Below, one piece after another: positions 10,900 to 23,500 of a stretch of DNA of 64,000 nt; position 1 is the stretch's first letter, and each line of letters begins with the position of its first letter. Location: the NCBI GenBank assembly GCA_010093685.1, contig MU006244.1:248001-312000 (forward strand), read 5' to 3'. Position numbers and translations under genes: made by a program. The notes under the pieces were generated by a model. That model was not told where the DNA came from. It made no database searches and saw only the letters and a program-made list of their open reading frames with translations. The stretch is from Ophiobolus disseminans (Eukaryota > Ascomycota > Dothideomycetes > Pleosporales > Phaeosphaeriaceae).

Positions 10900-13800
10900 C
10901 TACAACTCATCCCTAACCCTCCTCTCCTCATCCTTCTCCCTCTTCTCCCTAACCTGCTCCTCAGCCTGCACATCCACCACGGCCGCACTCTCCCTCTCGC
11001 CCCTAATCCTCTTCGCCAACGCGCCAACCTCCTCATCATACACATTCCACTCGGGGATCTGTCTCCTCGCGCGATCCAGCTTGGGTTCCTTCGTCATCGG
11101 ATTATTACACAAATCGATCGTCTTGGCTTTCGCCAGATCCTCATCGCTACACCACGTCTCGCACCACAGCCATTCCTGGGGTAAGCTGTGGATGGGCAGG
11201 TTGAATTGCATGTTGTTTGGCAAGTCCTGGTCGAGATTTGAGAGCGAGTTTGGGTCCGCGCTGAGGGAGTGGTATTGTTGGCGCAGGCGGTCGCCGGCGG
11301 CGAGTTGGCGGAACTTGACGAGGTCGACGACATACAGCGCCGAGATATGATACGGTCTTCCCCTCAAGAAATTCGCCCAATACCCCGTCTTCCAGAAGCG
11401 AAAGCCCTCCATCTCCGTGCGACTATCGCCCATGGGCGTAAACCCATACGGCTTACCCTGCAAATCGTGCGTCACCAGCTCGAACATATCCGTCCTGACA
11501 ATCTGGTCCGCGTCGACGAAAATCACCTTTTCGAGGTCGAGCGGGAATAACACGTCCAGGAAGAGGATCTTATAGCCCCAGATTTCGCGCTGCTTTTCAG
11601 TCTGGCCGCGCAGCCAGTGCGGCCACTTGTACGTGACCATTTCGTACGTGAAGCCATATTCGGCGGCCATGTGCGGGAGGAAAGACTTAAACGACGGAGA
11701 CAGGAATTGCTCTATGAACCAGAATTTCACGGTGTGGTTTGTGTGCTTCATGACGGAGAGCATCATGATGTTTAGCATACGTTCGTAGAGGTGGCCGGAT
11801 GCGACGGAGAAGATGTTGATGTCGGCCTGGGTGTCTTTTTTGTGTGCTAGGCTGCCGAGGAGCGAAGCGCCTTTGTCGAGGACTTTTTGCGAGTTGAAGT
11901 TCAGGCCGATTTTGCCGAGGAATTTGTTTACTTTGTCGGTGCCTTTGCCAACGAGTTCGGACGCGAGAGACTCTTCGGGGGTGAGGACGTCGGCGGCTTC
12001 TTGGCCTGGTTTGCGAGATAGACGGGGGAAGATGGTGGCGCCTTGGAAACTCATGAGAGCTATTTCAGTGGTCTCGTCTCCGGCTTGTGGTAGCCAGCCT
12101 TTGGGTCCTGCACTGTCGAGGCTGAAGATATCTTGCGATCGGCCACTCTTGAGCTTGATGTTGTAGAAGCCAGGATTGGCCTTGAATTGAAAGTAGCCTA
12201 AGTTGGCCATGATGATTGTGTCGGCGAAATGAGGGTCCTTCTCGGTCGCAAGAACGACCTCAGCGCCACTCGGTGGCTGACCTCCATTAGTGGTATCACG
12301 AGAGTGACCCTCAATTAGAATGCTCTCGAGGCCGTAGATGGCATTGATGTTGATTCCAGCAGGAAGTGTACTGAGCTTGATGTTGTCCAGATCGTGAATG
12401 GACTCCTCTGGTGCAACGAGCCACGACGGTGGGACATCCATGCCAAGGTTGAGCAGCGCTTCCTTGGGAATACCAGAGAAGTGAGCTTCCAAGCTGCCAA
12501 CCGAACCGTCTGCGTTGAAGGTGGGTCTAGCATCTAGTAAATACCTGTAGAAGCGCTTGACGGGGAGCTCCTGAAGCATGGGCTTAGGATTCAGATACAA
12601 CTTGAGATGGACACCCTCCATGTCACTCAACGTCTTGAGGATCGGAACCCACTTTTGAGCCTGTTCAGTAGCAGGATCAACGGCCGCTACAATCTGGAAA
12701 ACTGCCTTGTCGTGGTCGCCTTTGATGATAGCAGTGTGCTCAGTTGTCCAGTTGTTGAACATTGCCATGCGTAATGTTGATGCGGACTCGAAGATGCCCT
12801 CCGGCACGTCAGAAATGGTGGAAAGTGCAACAAGTGATTGAATCTTAGCGACATCGAACGGTGCAGCGAGTTTGGAGGTCAACTCCAGATCGGTTAGGGC
12901 CTTGCTGAGAGGTTCGATGCGTTTGTTGGTTTCGTAGGTGACGAGTGTCTCGACATCTTCCTTCGAGAAGATCTGTTCGTCTGGGATGGGACCAACATAT
13001 CGTCCATTCACAACCACGGCATGTTGACCGGGCTTGAGGTTGAAAGCTTCGTAGATGGGTTCAGCAGCTTTCCAATGTGCCGTGGAGCTGGCTGGAGTTG
13101 GACTTAAGTTCGAAGTCTGGGCTAGAAGTATCGTGAGGGCGTCGCTCGTGAACGCCATGCCAAATTCAATGTATGTCTTCAGAAGATCTTCGGAAGCACT
13201 GGACTGATCCGCGCCAGCTCTTGGGTTGTGAATCAGAACAAGCTCCGCGTTTGGGTTCTCATCGCGGAACGTGGCCACCGATTTGAGCAGAGTGAGTCCA
13301 GATTCAGAATCGAAATCCCCGAGAACCGTGATATGCACCCAATCGCTCTTGCTCGCTGATTCTGCAGCCTTAATGCGCGGCATCTTTTTGAAGGCCTCGC
13401 CATGAGTCTGCTCGAACTCAGCCATGTCTATCAAAGTGATGTTCTTTTCATTCTCCGGGACGATGAGTGGGTTTCGTCGTGTGGCAGCCTGGAAGAGGAA
13501 GTACTGTGGTACCCAGCTCTCTTCATTGAACGCTCCTTCGAAGACACCCTTCTGGATTTGGCGGAGATCCATGCCAATACGTTGGCTGAGGACTTGGAGC
13601 CACTCATCAGTCTGGGCAATCGGCACACCATTGACAAAAACCGGAGCATTCGGAATGTCTGCTGCTAGTCGTCTGAGATAATTTTTCGCCCCGGTCACAC
13701 GCTGCGTGGCTGCCTCGGATTCGAGCAAATCTTTGAATTCGAGCGCTTCCTTCTCTTCGAGCAGTGTGGCCTCCTTGATACTAGACTCGAAGATGGCTTT

Positions 13801-15619
13801 GTCGGGTGTTGCAAGCTTTTTGCCCTCGAGAGCCTAAAACGAGTCAGTAAAGTCTTGCCTGTTGCCTGGAGCCTGGAAGCTACTTGCAGCTTGGAGGTAG
13901 TCAACCACGGTAGAGAGACCATAGGTATCTTGTAGATAATAGACAACCTTGGCTTGTTCTGCAGCGCCAGCAGTCAAGGTCTGAGGCACAAGACCCCATC
14001 GCAGCGGGATGCCGCGTTTGACCAAGCTTAGAATGGTGTCAAGAACAGACGACACATCGTCGACGGACGTCAAATCGATGGGGACGATGGCATTGTGGAT
14101 GTCACGACGTACAGAGGGCAGCTGTCCGGGGTACGTTCTTTGGAGCAGCTGTGCAGCTGTTAGCTATTTTGAATGTCATCAACAGTTTGAACTTACAGCA
14201 CGAAGCTCAGACGGCCAACCCTCGTATAGCGGGTCTTTCTCGATGTTGTTCATGTAAATGATGACGTTACCACCTTCAATCGCGTCTCTGAAGTCGTAAC
14301 GCTGGGGCTCCTCTTCGCTCTGAGTTGCACTAATGGCATCATGCGACAGGAGAGAAACGACCTCGGGCGCAGAGAGGCCTTGACTCCGGATACCGTTGAT
14401 TAGGCTTCTCTCGCGGCGCATAAGCGCCAGCAGAGAGTATGGGTTGACGTCTCGTGTTGGTATTTGAACGCCGTTGATCCAGATGATATTGTAGCCTGCA
14501 GGAAGAAGCAGTTCACGGTTCTTTGTATGTTCTTGCAGAAATTCCTCGGACCCATTGTGGCCAGCGATAATCGACGAGTATTTTGGGAAGTCCTGTACCA
14601 GTTTGAGGAGTGTTTCCATAGGCTGATCGCTCTTCATGACAAAGCTAGCAGCTTTCATTCCAAGATCGGCTACCTCGTCTTTCGACAGAGGCTTGAGATC
14701 TGTGACATCTTCATCTTCGCCTAGGCCTGTACTCAATGGCTTCGGGTTACTAGCCTGGCCTTCCTCTTTCTGTCTGTCATCGATGACAATGTAGTCTGTA
14801 CGCTTCAGCTGAAGCTCGACGCCGTATCCATTCACTATGAGTGGCGACGTTGGTGCCTTGATAGAGGGCTTATGTCGGACTCGGTATGACGTCTTGCCTT
14901 CTCTCGCTGACCTGGCCATCGTGCTGTGGAACTTCTTGAAGCGCGGTCTAGTGATATCGGCGTAGAGTATGGCAGGCAGTGCTGAGCTATTACCGAATAT
15001 GCGGTCGAAGGGTAGTTCATATGTGCTGTCGCCGCGTTAGTTCCTCCACTATACCATCATTTCTTGAACATACCGTTCGCTCTCAATGTTGCCAAATGGC
15101 TCGTCCAAATGGGGCGAGCAGTATTGCTTCCCACCGAACGACACCCATAACTCGCAAGCCTTGGTTTGTTCCGCCGCCAACGACGGTTCTACCGAAGTCT
15201 TATAGAATTGATAGTGTGCTTCTATCCGCGGCGCGGCCGACCGAACTGATAGCGCGAACTCGAAAGATGCGAGAGCCGCGGGCTCTGTGATGTGTCCATC
15301 GCTGTGTAATAGGTCTACAAACGCCGTGTATAGCTGATGCTCGGTGTCTTTCTCGTCGAAGTAGCCTTGCGATACTCGGTCGAGGATAGGGAAGTAGGCG
15401 GTCGCGTTCTCTTCTGCGGCTGTTTCTCTATGGAAGGTAAGCTACAATATTTTCAATTGGGGAGGGTAGAGGTTACAATAATTCTACGAGGTATGGCGCC
15501 GGGCTGAACGAAGCTCGAAGGGCGACATTGATGCTGGGACTCGCATGGGCGCCAATATGGTGGATTGCACTGAGCGCGAAGAGGCCATGCGCACTCAGCA
15601 GTGAAGCTGTGGCCCGCAT
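10900..15619 (-). CDS. UDP-glucose:glycoprotein glucosyltransferase (ER folding sensor)
   Basis: UGGT re-glucosylates misfolded N-glycoproteins in the ER lumen so that calnexin can rebind them. Five exons give 1506 residues: 15619-15477, 15427-15074, 15025-14197, 14148-13888 and 13833-10900. The start MRATASLLSAHGLFALSAI is a signal peptide, followed by SPSINVALRASFSPAPYLVEL. Thioredoxin-like folding-sensor repeats fill the middle (ITVLGDFDSESGLTLLKS and flanks). The C-terminal GT24 catalytic domain carries FSVASGHLYERMLNIMMLSV, WPHWLRGQTEKQREIWGYKI and the metal-binding FVDADQIVRTD. The protein ends RVRDEL, an HDEL-like retrieval signal. Intron 4 (13887-13834) uses a GC donor, GCAAGT; no GT donor keeps the frame. 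It is divergent from the MFS gene. Confidence 0.94.
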
Positions 15620-16352
15620 AGCTTTAGAGGTCGCACGGAGCTTCTATGTGTAAGCCTGAAGTCCCCGGAAGCTTTTGTTATAAAGGCTTAATTGTGAGGG
15701 TAGAGTCGCAGCGGCGGTCTCAAGAAGTTGCAACGTGTAGCATTTCTTTATGGGGCCAAGTGCATCACGGACTTGGTGAACATGCGCCTCGATAAAGAAT
15801 ACTTAACGGTAAGGTCTGAAGAGTAGCTACAAGATCGAAAGCCCAATGCGTGGTACCCTACCATTCACGATTCGTTTCACATCCGTGAAAGGTGTCCCAA
15901 GTCTCGGAGGTCCGCAATGACGCCACATGTGGCTGATGCCGACAAGCCCAGGAACACATTGCGAACCGACGGAGAACTCCCCGCTCCAACATTCATCCTG
16001 GTCTTCAAATCCGCACCTTCTTGTCTGCATTGAACTTGATGCGATTGTCTTAGTTATTCGTAAAGCTGATGTGATAGCTGGAAACATTCCGCAACAATGA
16101 CGAATCTATCCTGCAAGCATGTCATGATCCTACAGGGCGTGCAACGAGCGCCCTGTCGTCAGCAGCTTTACCTTTGAACAGCAATTATTCATTGGGGAAC
16201 AAATGATAGCCCCCATTCATTGCTAGCTCCATTACAGCACTACGGCATCGTTCCGCACTACTACAAATCTAGAGTGCCTAGCTTCGCTCTATAAAGCAAA
16301 GCTTTCTACCACCATCATAGGATGGTGTCTTATTTCTCTAACCCAACATCTA
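15620..16352. promoter_or_regulatory. Divergent promoter UGGT / MFS, with TATAAA
   Basis: The region of 733 bp holds no supported gene. A TATAAA box at 16290-16295 lies 58 bp upstream of the transporter ATG and is a plausible core promoter element for it. Confidence 0.4.
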
Positions 16353-18076
16353 ATGATGTCACGAACTTCACCATCGATTGAACTCGTTGGGTTCCCGACC
16401 TCAACTCCACTGTCGGTGACTCAACCGTCGAGCGTCCACACCAAGGATGACGGTGCACAGTCTTTAGCCGAAGATGATGTACAGCCGATTATTGCACCAG
16501 CTACTATCGCCGACATCGAGCACTTGGAGCCGCTAAATAAGAGAACGACGGCCATCGTACTCATCACCATTGTTTGCGTTACAATGATCAGCTCGATGCT
16601 CTCTGGAGTGACGACGATAGCATTGCCGACGATGGCACGAGACTTGAATCTTGCTCCTAGTGTGCTTCTGTGGTACGGCTGCCGATAACATAGTAACGAA
16701 GACTGCTAACACATTGAAGGCCAATCTCCGTCTACGCCCTCACATGTGGCTGTACTCTTTTGCTCCTCGGTTCGGTATCAGATGTTGTAGGCTCGAAGCC
16801 TATGTACCTAACGGGCTGCCTCCTGCAAGCTGGATTTACGCTTGCATGCGGCTTAGCACAGACTGGCACGCAACTCATCGTCTTTCGTGCCTTTGCTGGC
16901 GTGGCGATTTCGTTTTGTCTACCTTCAGCTGTCAGCATCATCACGAGCACGTTTCCACAAGGCAAGAGCAGAAACATCGCATTCGCTTCGATGGGCGGAG
17001 GACAGCCGATTGGGTTTTCTTTCGGCCTCGTGCTTGGTGGTGTGTTCACCGACACCATAGGCTGGCGGTGGGGCTTCCACATCTGTGCCATCATCAACGC
17101 TGTCGTCTTCGTTGCTGCATTCCTTGGGCTGCCGAAGCTTGCAGCTCCACAGACACAGGTACTCCACCGGCTCAAGACTGAGATCGACTGGATGGGGATA
17201 GCATTGGGCAGTACCTCACTAGCTCTCCTCTCTTATTGCTTCGCGTGAGTCCACCTATCAGTGGTTCTAGAGCAAAAGCTAACGTTCAACAGTCTGATAT
17301 CCGAAGAAACACATAAGATCCGCGAACCCACCACCCTCGGCCTGCTCATCACTGCCATAAGTCTCATCCCAGCCTTCATCCTCTGGGTCGGGCGACAAGA
17401 GAAGCTCGGCCGCCCAGCCATCATTCCAAACTCTCTCTGGAGAAATCGCATCTTCAGTGTCATCTGCATCGGCGTCTTCATTACCTGGGGCGTATTCAAC
17501 GCCATCGAGACCTACCTCACTCTGTTCTTCCAAGACGTGCAAAAGATATCTGCCCTCCAGACCTCAATCCGCTTCCTACCAGCTCCCGTTTCCGGCGCAA
17601 TCGCCAATGTCGTCATGGGACTTATTGCGCACAGAGTGCGCGCCGACTATGCTGTCACTATAGGCGTGAGTCTCACCACCGTCGCTGCGCTGCTTATGGG
17701 CGTCATCCAGCCTGAATGGAGCTACTGGGCTTGCGCGTTCTTAGCTGTGTTTCTGAATCCCATTGGCGCGGATGCTCTCTTCACGGTGTCGAATCTCGTC
17801 ATTACTTCGGTGTTTCCGTCACGGACACAAGGACTGGCAGGCGGTGTGTTCAATACCGTTGCGCAGATCGGGAAGAGTGTGGGGCTGGCAACGAGTGGGG
17901 TTATTGCGGCAAGTATCACGGCGCAGTCAAAGTATCACGAGAAGGAGAGTCCGGAGGCATTGATGGTAGGCTTCAAAGCAGCGTTTTGGTACTTGTTTGC
18001 GCTGAGTTGCGCGACCGGAGGTCTGTTTGTCTGGGGGCTGAGGGGGATTGGGAAGGTGGGTATGAAGAGAGAGTAG
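16353..18076 (+). CDS. MFS transporter, DHA2-like 14-TM family
   Basis: Three exons (16353-16672, 16720-17244, 17293-18076) with introns of 47 and 48 nt give 542 residues. The first 65 residues are a hydrophilic cytosolic tail, followed by about 14 hydrophobic helices. MFS motif A appears after TM2 as GSVSDVVGSKPMYLTG. The motif C-like region after TM5 reads GGGQPIGFSFGLVLGGVF. The WRWGFHICAIINAVVF and IDWMGIALGSTSLALLSY segments are typical of fungal DHA2 proton antiporters, including drug and boron exporters and the AMF1-like group. The substrate cannot be read from sequence. No biosynthetic genes adjoin it, so it need not be a cluster efflux pump. Confidence 0.87.
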
Positions 18077-18379
18077 ACGTGCATATACAAATATATGAAA
18101 TGCAGACCTAGAATTGGTATATTGGTTCGCCGGGTCAACACTTTATGTAGGCGAGGGTTGATGTTGCACATAGATGCAAGGGTCCGGGTATTTGGGTCGA
18201 GGTGAAACAGGGATCAGTGACGCGGGAAGCCGATTGTTAGGCGCTCCACCGAAAGAAGGCTGACGGCACACTTCACCAGACCCGACGAACCATGACCACC
18301 CTGCGCATGCCACTGCCTCAATCGACGTCGATGAGGTGATCAACCACGCCGCTCCTTGCCCCTTCCCTCCGCCGTCAAG
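18077..18379. other. Intergenic region between MFS and DUF3431 genes
   Basis: The 303 bp between these same-strand genes include the MFS 3' UTR and the DUF3431 promoter. Nothing further is seen. Confidence 0.4.
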
Positions 18380-19659
18380 ATGCTGTCAGGCCCGCCGCGT
18401 CTGATCCCTTTTGTCTTTGTCTTCCTATGCCTCTGCCTGGTCTGGTGGTATCTGCACCTGCCGACTGCAGGCGGCGCCATATCAGGATGGACGCCCAATG
18501 CGAAGCCTACCGTAGTAGCCACGCCGGCGTACCAAGGCGATCCGCTCGATTTCAGCATAATACCAAAGTTCAGCGAAGCCCAGCCGAAGCCTCGAGGCAG
18601 CAACTACACGTTTAAGATTGTGATTCCGAAGACGGAGAAGGAGGACATCAGCTGGATGGCACAGGAGATACCCGATGCGCCCCTGGTCATCTACGAGGTC
18701 GACAATCCCAACGCGGTGAACAAAGTCCCCAAGAACAAGGGCCGCGAGGCTATGGTATGCGCCCGCAAAGCTTCAATATATGGCAATCGGCCTGCTAATG
18801 GTAGGAATAGGTCTATCTCAGCTATATCATCGACCACTACGATGATCTCCCCGACACGGTCATGTTCATGCACGCCCACCGCCACGCCTGGCACAACAAT
18901 CTGCTCATGGGCCTCGACGCCGCCGAGATGGTCAAGCGTCTCAACCACGAACGCGTCGCACGTCTAGGCTACATGAACGTGCGCTGTCACCACGACCCAG
19001 GTTGCCCGGACTGGATACATATGGACCGCCCCGGCGGCGACTTCGACTTCTTCCACAAGCCAGAGGAGATCTACTGGCGCAGGAACATCTGGGAGGAGAT
19101 ACACCCCGGCGCGCCCGTCCCGCCGTCAATATCAGGCATATGTTGCGCACAGTTCGCCGTCTCGCGGCAGCGGATACGAGAAGTGCCCATCCAGCGCTTC
19201 AAGCACTACCGCCAATGGCTGCTCACGACGGGCATGGACGACCAGTTCTCCGGCCGCATCTTCGAGTATATCTGGCACTACATCTTCACGGGCCACGAGA
19301 TCCTCTGTCCCGCTATGAACACCTGCTACTGCGACGGCTACGGCTTCTGCTTCGGCGGGCGCCAAAAGTTCGCAGAGTACTTTGAGAAGCAAGACAAGCG
19401 CAACGCGAAATGGGAGGAACTCAACGTCTTCAACCAGCGCGACGACAAGGCCAAGGAAGAGGGCAAAGACCCGGGCTTTACGGAAGCAGAGAAGAAACAG
19501 AGGACGGCGCTGAACAGCGAGATCCTGGGCATGGACCGCGAGATGGATGCGCTCAGGGATGCTGCGACGAAGAGAGGCGAGGACCCGAAGCTGAGGGCCG
19601 AGGAGACAGAGAGCTGGGACTCGAGTCATATTTGGGATTATGCGCCGCACGGGGATTAG
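18380..19659 (+). CDS. DUF3431-family membrane-anchored protein
   Basis: Two exons, 18380-18754 and 18811-19659, are joined across a 56-nt intron and give 407 residues. The first ATG on the frame lies before a short basic stretch and a hydrophobic helix, FVFVFLCLCLVWWYLHL (about 11-27), so the protein is probably a type II membrane or secretory-pathway protein. The luminal domain has the DUF3431 hallmarks: YLSYIIDHYDDLPDTVMFMH with AHRHAWHN, YMNVRC, and a Cys-rich SGICCAQFAVSRQRI segment followed by YRQWLL. The DUF3431 family is common in filamentous ascomycetes and has been compared with glycosyltransferases, but its function is not established. The last 90 residues are charged and coiled-coil-like. 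Confidence 0.85.
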
Positions 19660-20519
19660 TTGTCTCGCGCTCAGTATGTATGATATGACGGTCAAGTGTT
19701 CTGGCGTTTTGGTGGATGTTGGGAGGCGGTCTGTTGTGCGGCTGCGTATGACTGAGGATTGACACCTCTGGCATGGAATTACATATAGCGCCTTGAGATA
19801 CTCAAATATTATTGCCTCTCGCTCGATGCTCGAACTCCATCGCGCCTTCCAAAGTTGGCCATCCTACATTGCGCACAGGTCAGGGTGTGTACCTTCACAA
19901 GACCACTTATGCTCCTCCATCGCGACACCATGAGATTCATCATCTACCTGACAATCTCGTGTATTGCAGTCATTGAGTAAGCCTCGTGATCCGATTGTTT
20001 CTTTCTGCACTATGACATTGCAAGGTGGGTTGGGGGGTTTGCCCTTACCTCAACGAGGCTACATTCGCTCCTACCTCCAAGTGTCATTACCACAACCCGC
20101 AAGGATAACCGCCCTTCGACGTCTCCAGGACAGTGCCGACACCATGATTCTTCCTTGATCCTCTGTTGGCGATTTGCCGCTGTTGTGTCGCTGTGTCGTT
20201 GGAGCGCAACGCGTTGCCCAGGTGTTCGTTGGTTCGCGAAGATTCGCTCTTCACCTCTGCAAGAGAAGGAAAACACAGCGTTTGCGCGCAAACTCTCGAC
20301 AGTCACGCTCACGTTCACCTCGAATTTTGGGGTTCGACGTGTCTCGATGAGTTTTGAGGTGACTCACGGATCCCAACGTTTCCTTTCTTTCAACCATGGA
20401 CTTAGGACGGCTTGCAATTGCAGTCAACCGCCACGCAATTTTCTCGATTCTGCTCGACACTATCAAGTTCGTTCGCAATCTTCCGTGGAATTCGACATCG
20501 AATTCGGTGGTAGTACGCA
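19660..20519. other. Intergenic region upstream of DIM-2-like gene
   Basis: These 860 bp contain open stretches on the plus strand (for instance 20155-20550) with no family resemblance. They probably hold the 5' UTR and promoter of the methyltransferase gene. An additional upstream coding exon cannot be excluded. Confidence 0.35.
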
Positions 20520-23500
20520 ATGGCATATGATGGCGGTACTATTGCTGTAGCGCAGCCGAGCCCAATGCCACAACAGACAACGCCCCAGGACAGACGCGCG
20601 AACGCCAATATTGGAATTCGAGTCAGGCCGGTGCAAAGTGATTTCGCTCGATCGTATTCTAGCAACTGGATACCACCCGTTCCGGTCACTTCGGAACACA
20701 CGGCGATTGCCGCTCTGAAGGTATGAACAGCCAGCATCATTTGACGAGAAGAGTGTTGACCCCCGACTAGACTGAATGGAAGACCCGGCCTGGAGCTACG
20801 CCCGCTTACAAAGGATATGTCGCAAGACGAGAGATCTTGATCGTCGATGTATGCGACTTCGAGATATACCGGTCGCCCAACTCAGGCCACGATGCACGAA
20901 AATACGAACTCACAAACTTGCATTACCTGGAGGTTCCAACCCCGAAAAAGCTGTGCTTAGACGGCTTTCTCTGCGTGGGCAACGTCAAGTGCTATGTCCA
21001 GTGTGTTCCAATTCAGGATTTGTCCGTAGAAGGTTATGGCGACAGCGAGAGTCCGTCGATCGTAACGTACGTCCAGTCTGAGCTGGCCCAGAAAGATGTC
21101 CATTATGATGTCTGGTTCAGACTTGATAGACCGAGCCAGGAGTACAAGAGGTTCCATGATCCTTTCCTTTGGGTGGCACAGCTGGGGAAGCATGTCCTCG
21201 ACTTCATCGAAGAACGACCCGCGCGCTCTGTCGGCCTGAACACCTTCCGAAACGACTTCCATATGTGGCTCACCTCACGATACCCCCACAACTTGCCACT
21301 TCAACTATGGCATCAAGCCTACCGAGGTCGCGTCGATTTCCGCACCGGCATCCACGCCTATATTGATTTCTTTTACCATCAAGCCTTCAACCTCCCCAAT
21401 GCGAAACAACTTCTGGCGCACCCTGTTTGGGCTGAATGCATGGTTCGAAGAATGACGGCCATCAAGGTGCAAGACCAGGTCGTGCAAGATACCCTTGCAA
21501 CACCGGACGTATACGACTGCTTCAAAAACATGTACTTTGGGAGTAGAATACGAGCAATGACACCCTCGCCTCCCGTCAAGGCCTTGCAAGAAGCTCGAAA
21601 GTCTCAGCTTCGATTTCCCAAATGCCAAATAGCAACAGAACAAGAAGTTGTGTCCAGAAGTAACCCACCATGCCGTCCTTACAATGGCGCCCCGATCCAA
21701 GTGGGGGACGTGGTCGCATTCGACCCGACAGACGCAGACAGAAAGTTCTGGGGTTCCACAAATCTTCAATGGTTCGCGTATATCCAGCGCACCGAACCAC
21801 GGCTGGGTGGTGTGCAGCGACTGTTTGTGCTATACCTCTACTGTCCCCGGGAGACAAACATTTTCAAGGCAAAATATCCATTCGAGAACGAACTTTTCTT
21901 CTCAGATAACTGCAATTGCACGGAAGGAGAATTGCTCTCTACAGACATCAACGGAAGATGCGAAGTTGAGTGGATGCCTTCAACGATACCCACGAAGCGC
22001 TTCTTTGTTCGACAATGCTATGTAACTCAAGACAGTGCTTTTGTGAGTTTAAAGAAGTTGCACAGAACCTGCATCTGCATGAAGGCGAAAATGTCACCTG
22101 GCAAGGACTATCAGGCTGGGGACACAGTGTACATTACGAAGACCGTGAAAGGCGATAAGATCTCGGAGCCTGTCGTGCTTCGACATGTCGACAGAACCTC
22201 AGACACAATCACTGTCCGAAAATTGTTACGTCTTGGCCGGGATTGCGCCCACCTGGTCCCGACATCTCACCGTGCCACGAAAGTGGCTGCTAACGAGCTT
22301 GTTCTCACTGATGAGTATGAGACGATATCGGCGACGCGATTGCAACGACGATGTCAAGTACGCTTTGTAACGAAGAAAGACCTCCTGCTCAATCAAATAC
22401 CGTTCCCTTACAGCCTCGGTGGAGCTGGTGACCTATGGATCATTTCCATGGGGTTGTCGACTTCGAACAATAAACAGCGCCTCATGTACCTGTCGAGGCT
22501 ACCAGAACGCTTCAATGAAGGGCCTGATTTGTCACCTTCCCAACCTAGCCAGAAGCTGAAAGGACTGAGCATCTTCAGTGGCGGGGGCAGCTTAGATCGA
22601 GGTCTTCAAGAAGGAGGAGCAGTCGACTTCCAAACGGTGGTGGACTTCAGCGCGGAGGCGATGCACACACAGCGAGCGAACACAGATGATCCCTCTCGAG
22701 TGCGCTTCTTTTGCGGGTCCGTCGACGACTATCTGAAAGCTGTATTGAACGGGAAGCAGCACGAGTTCATCGCGCTCATCGGAGCTGTAAACTTCATCGC
22801 TGCCGGATCCCCATGTCCTGGTGCGTAATTGCTCGATAACCTGTTAGTAATCTGTCAGCTGACTTTTATGCAGGCTTCTCGACTCTTCAGCAGAACTTCC
22901 TCAGCGAGGGCTCGATCCGAAACGCCTCACATATCAGCACTTTTCTTTCCTTCGTAGACCTATATCGCCCTGAGTACGCAGTCCTAGAGAATGTGGTCAG
23001 CATGGCCTCTACTCGTACCGGCTACGAAGATGAGAATGTTTTGTCGCAGCTCGTTGCATGTCTCGTCTCAATGGGTTACCAAGTCAACCAATATATTATG
23101 GATGCTTGGAGCTATGGCAGTGCTCAGCACCGATCTCGAGTCTTCCTAACCATTGCTGCTCCTGGACTGGACCCGATCATTCAGCCGTGGCACACACATA
23201 GCAGACCATACCAAGATACCGTGGGAAAGAGCCTTGGGAGACTACCGAATGGACAACGCTTCGGGGAGCGCGAACGCTACGCAACGCCGTTCGCTCATTT
23301 GTCGGCAGGAGCTGTAACGTCGGATCTGCCAAACATTGGCAACGGCAACGTTCAATCATGCGTTCCTCATCCCGATCATCGTGTTGCGTATCAGCCAGGT
23401 CGGAAAGATAGAGCGCTGCTGCAATGCATTCCTCGTTACCCTCCCGGAGTGGGTTACAAGGAAGCTTTCGGCCTCGGTCTTATCCCTCCTTCGTTGCTCA

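Noticed and set aside
20155..20550. 131-codon plus-strand frame before the methyltransferase
   Set aside because: It overlaps the chosen first exon in another frame and has no family resemblance; more likely 5' UTR.
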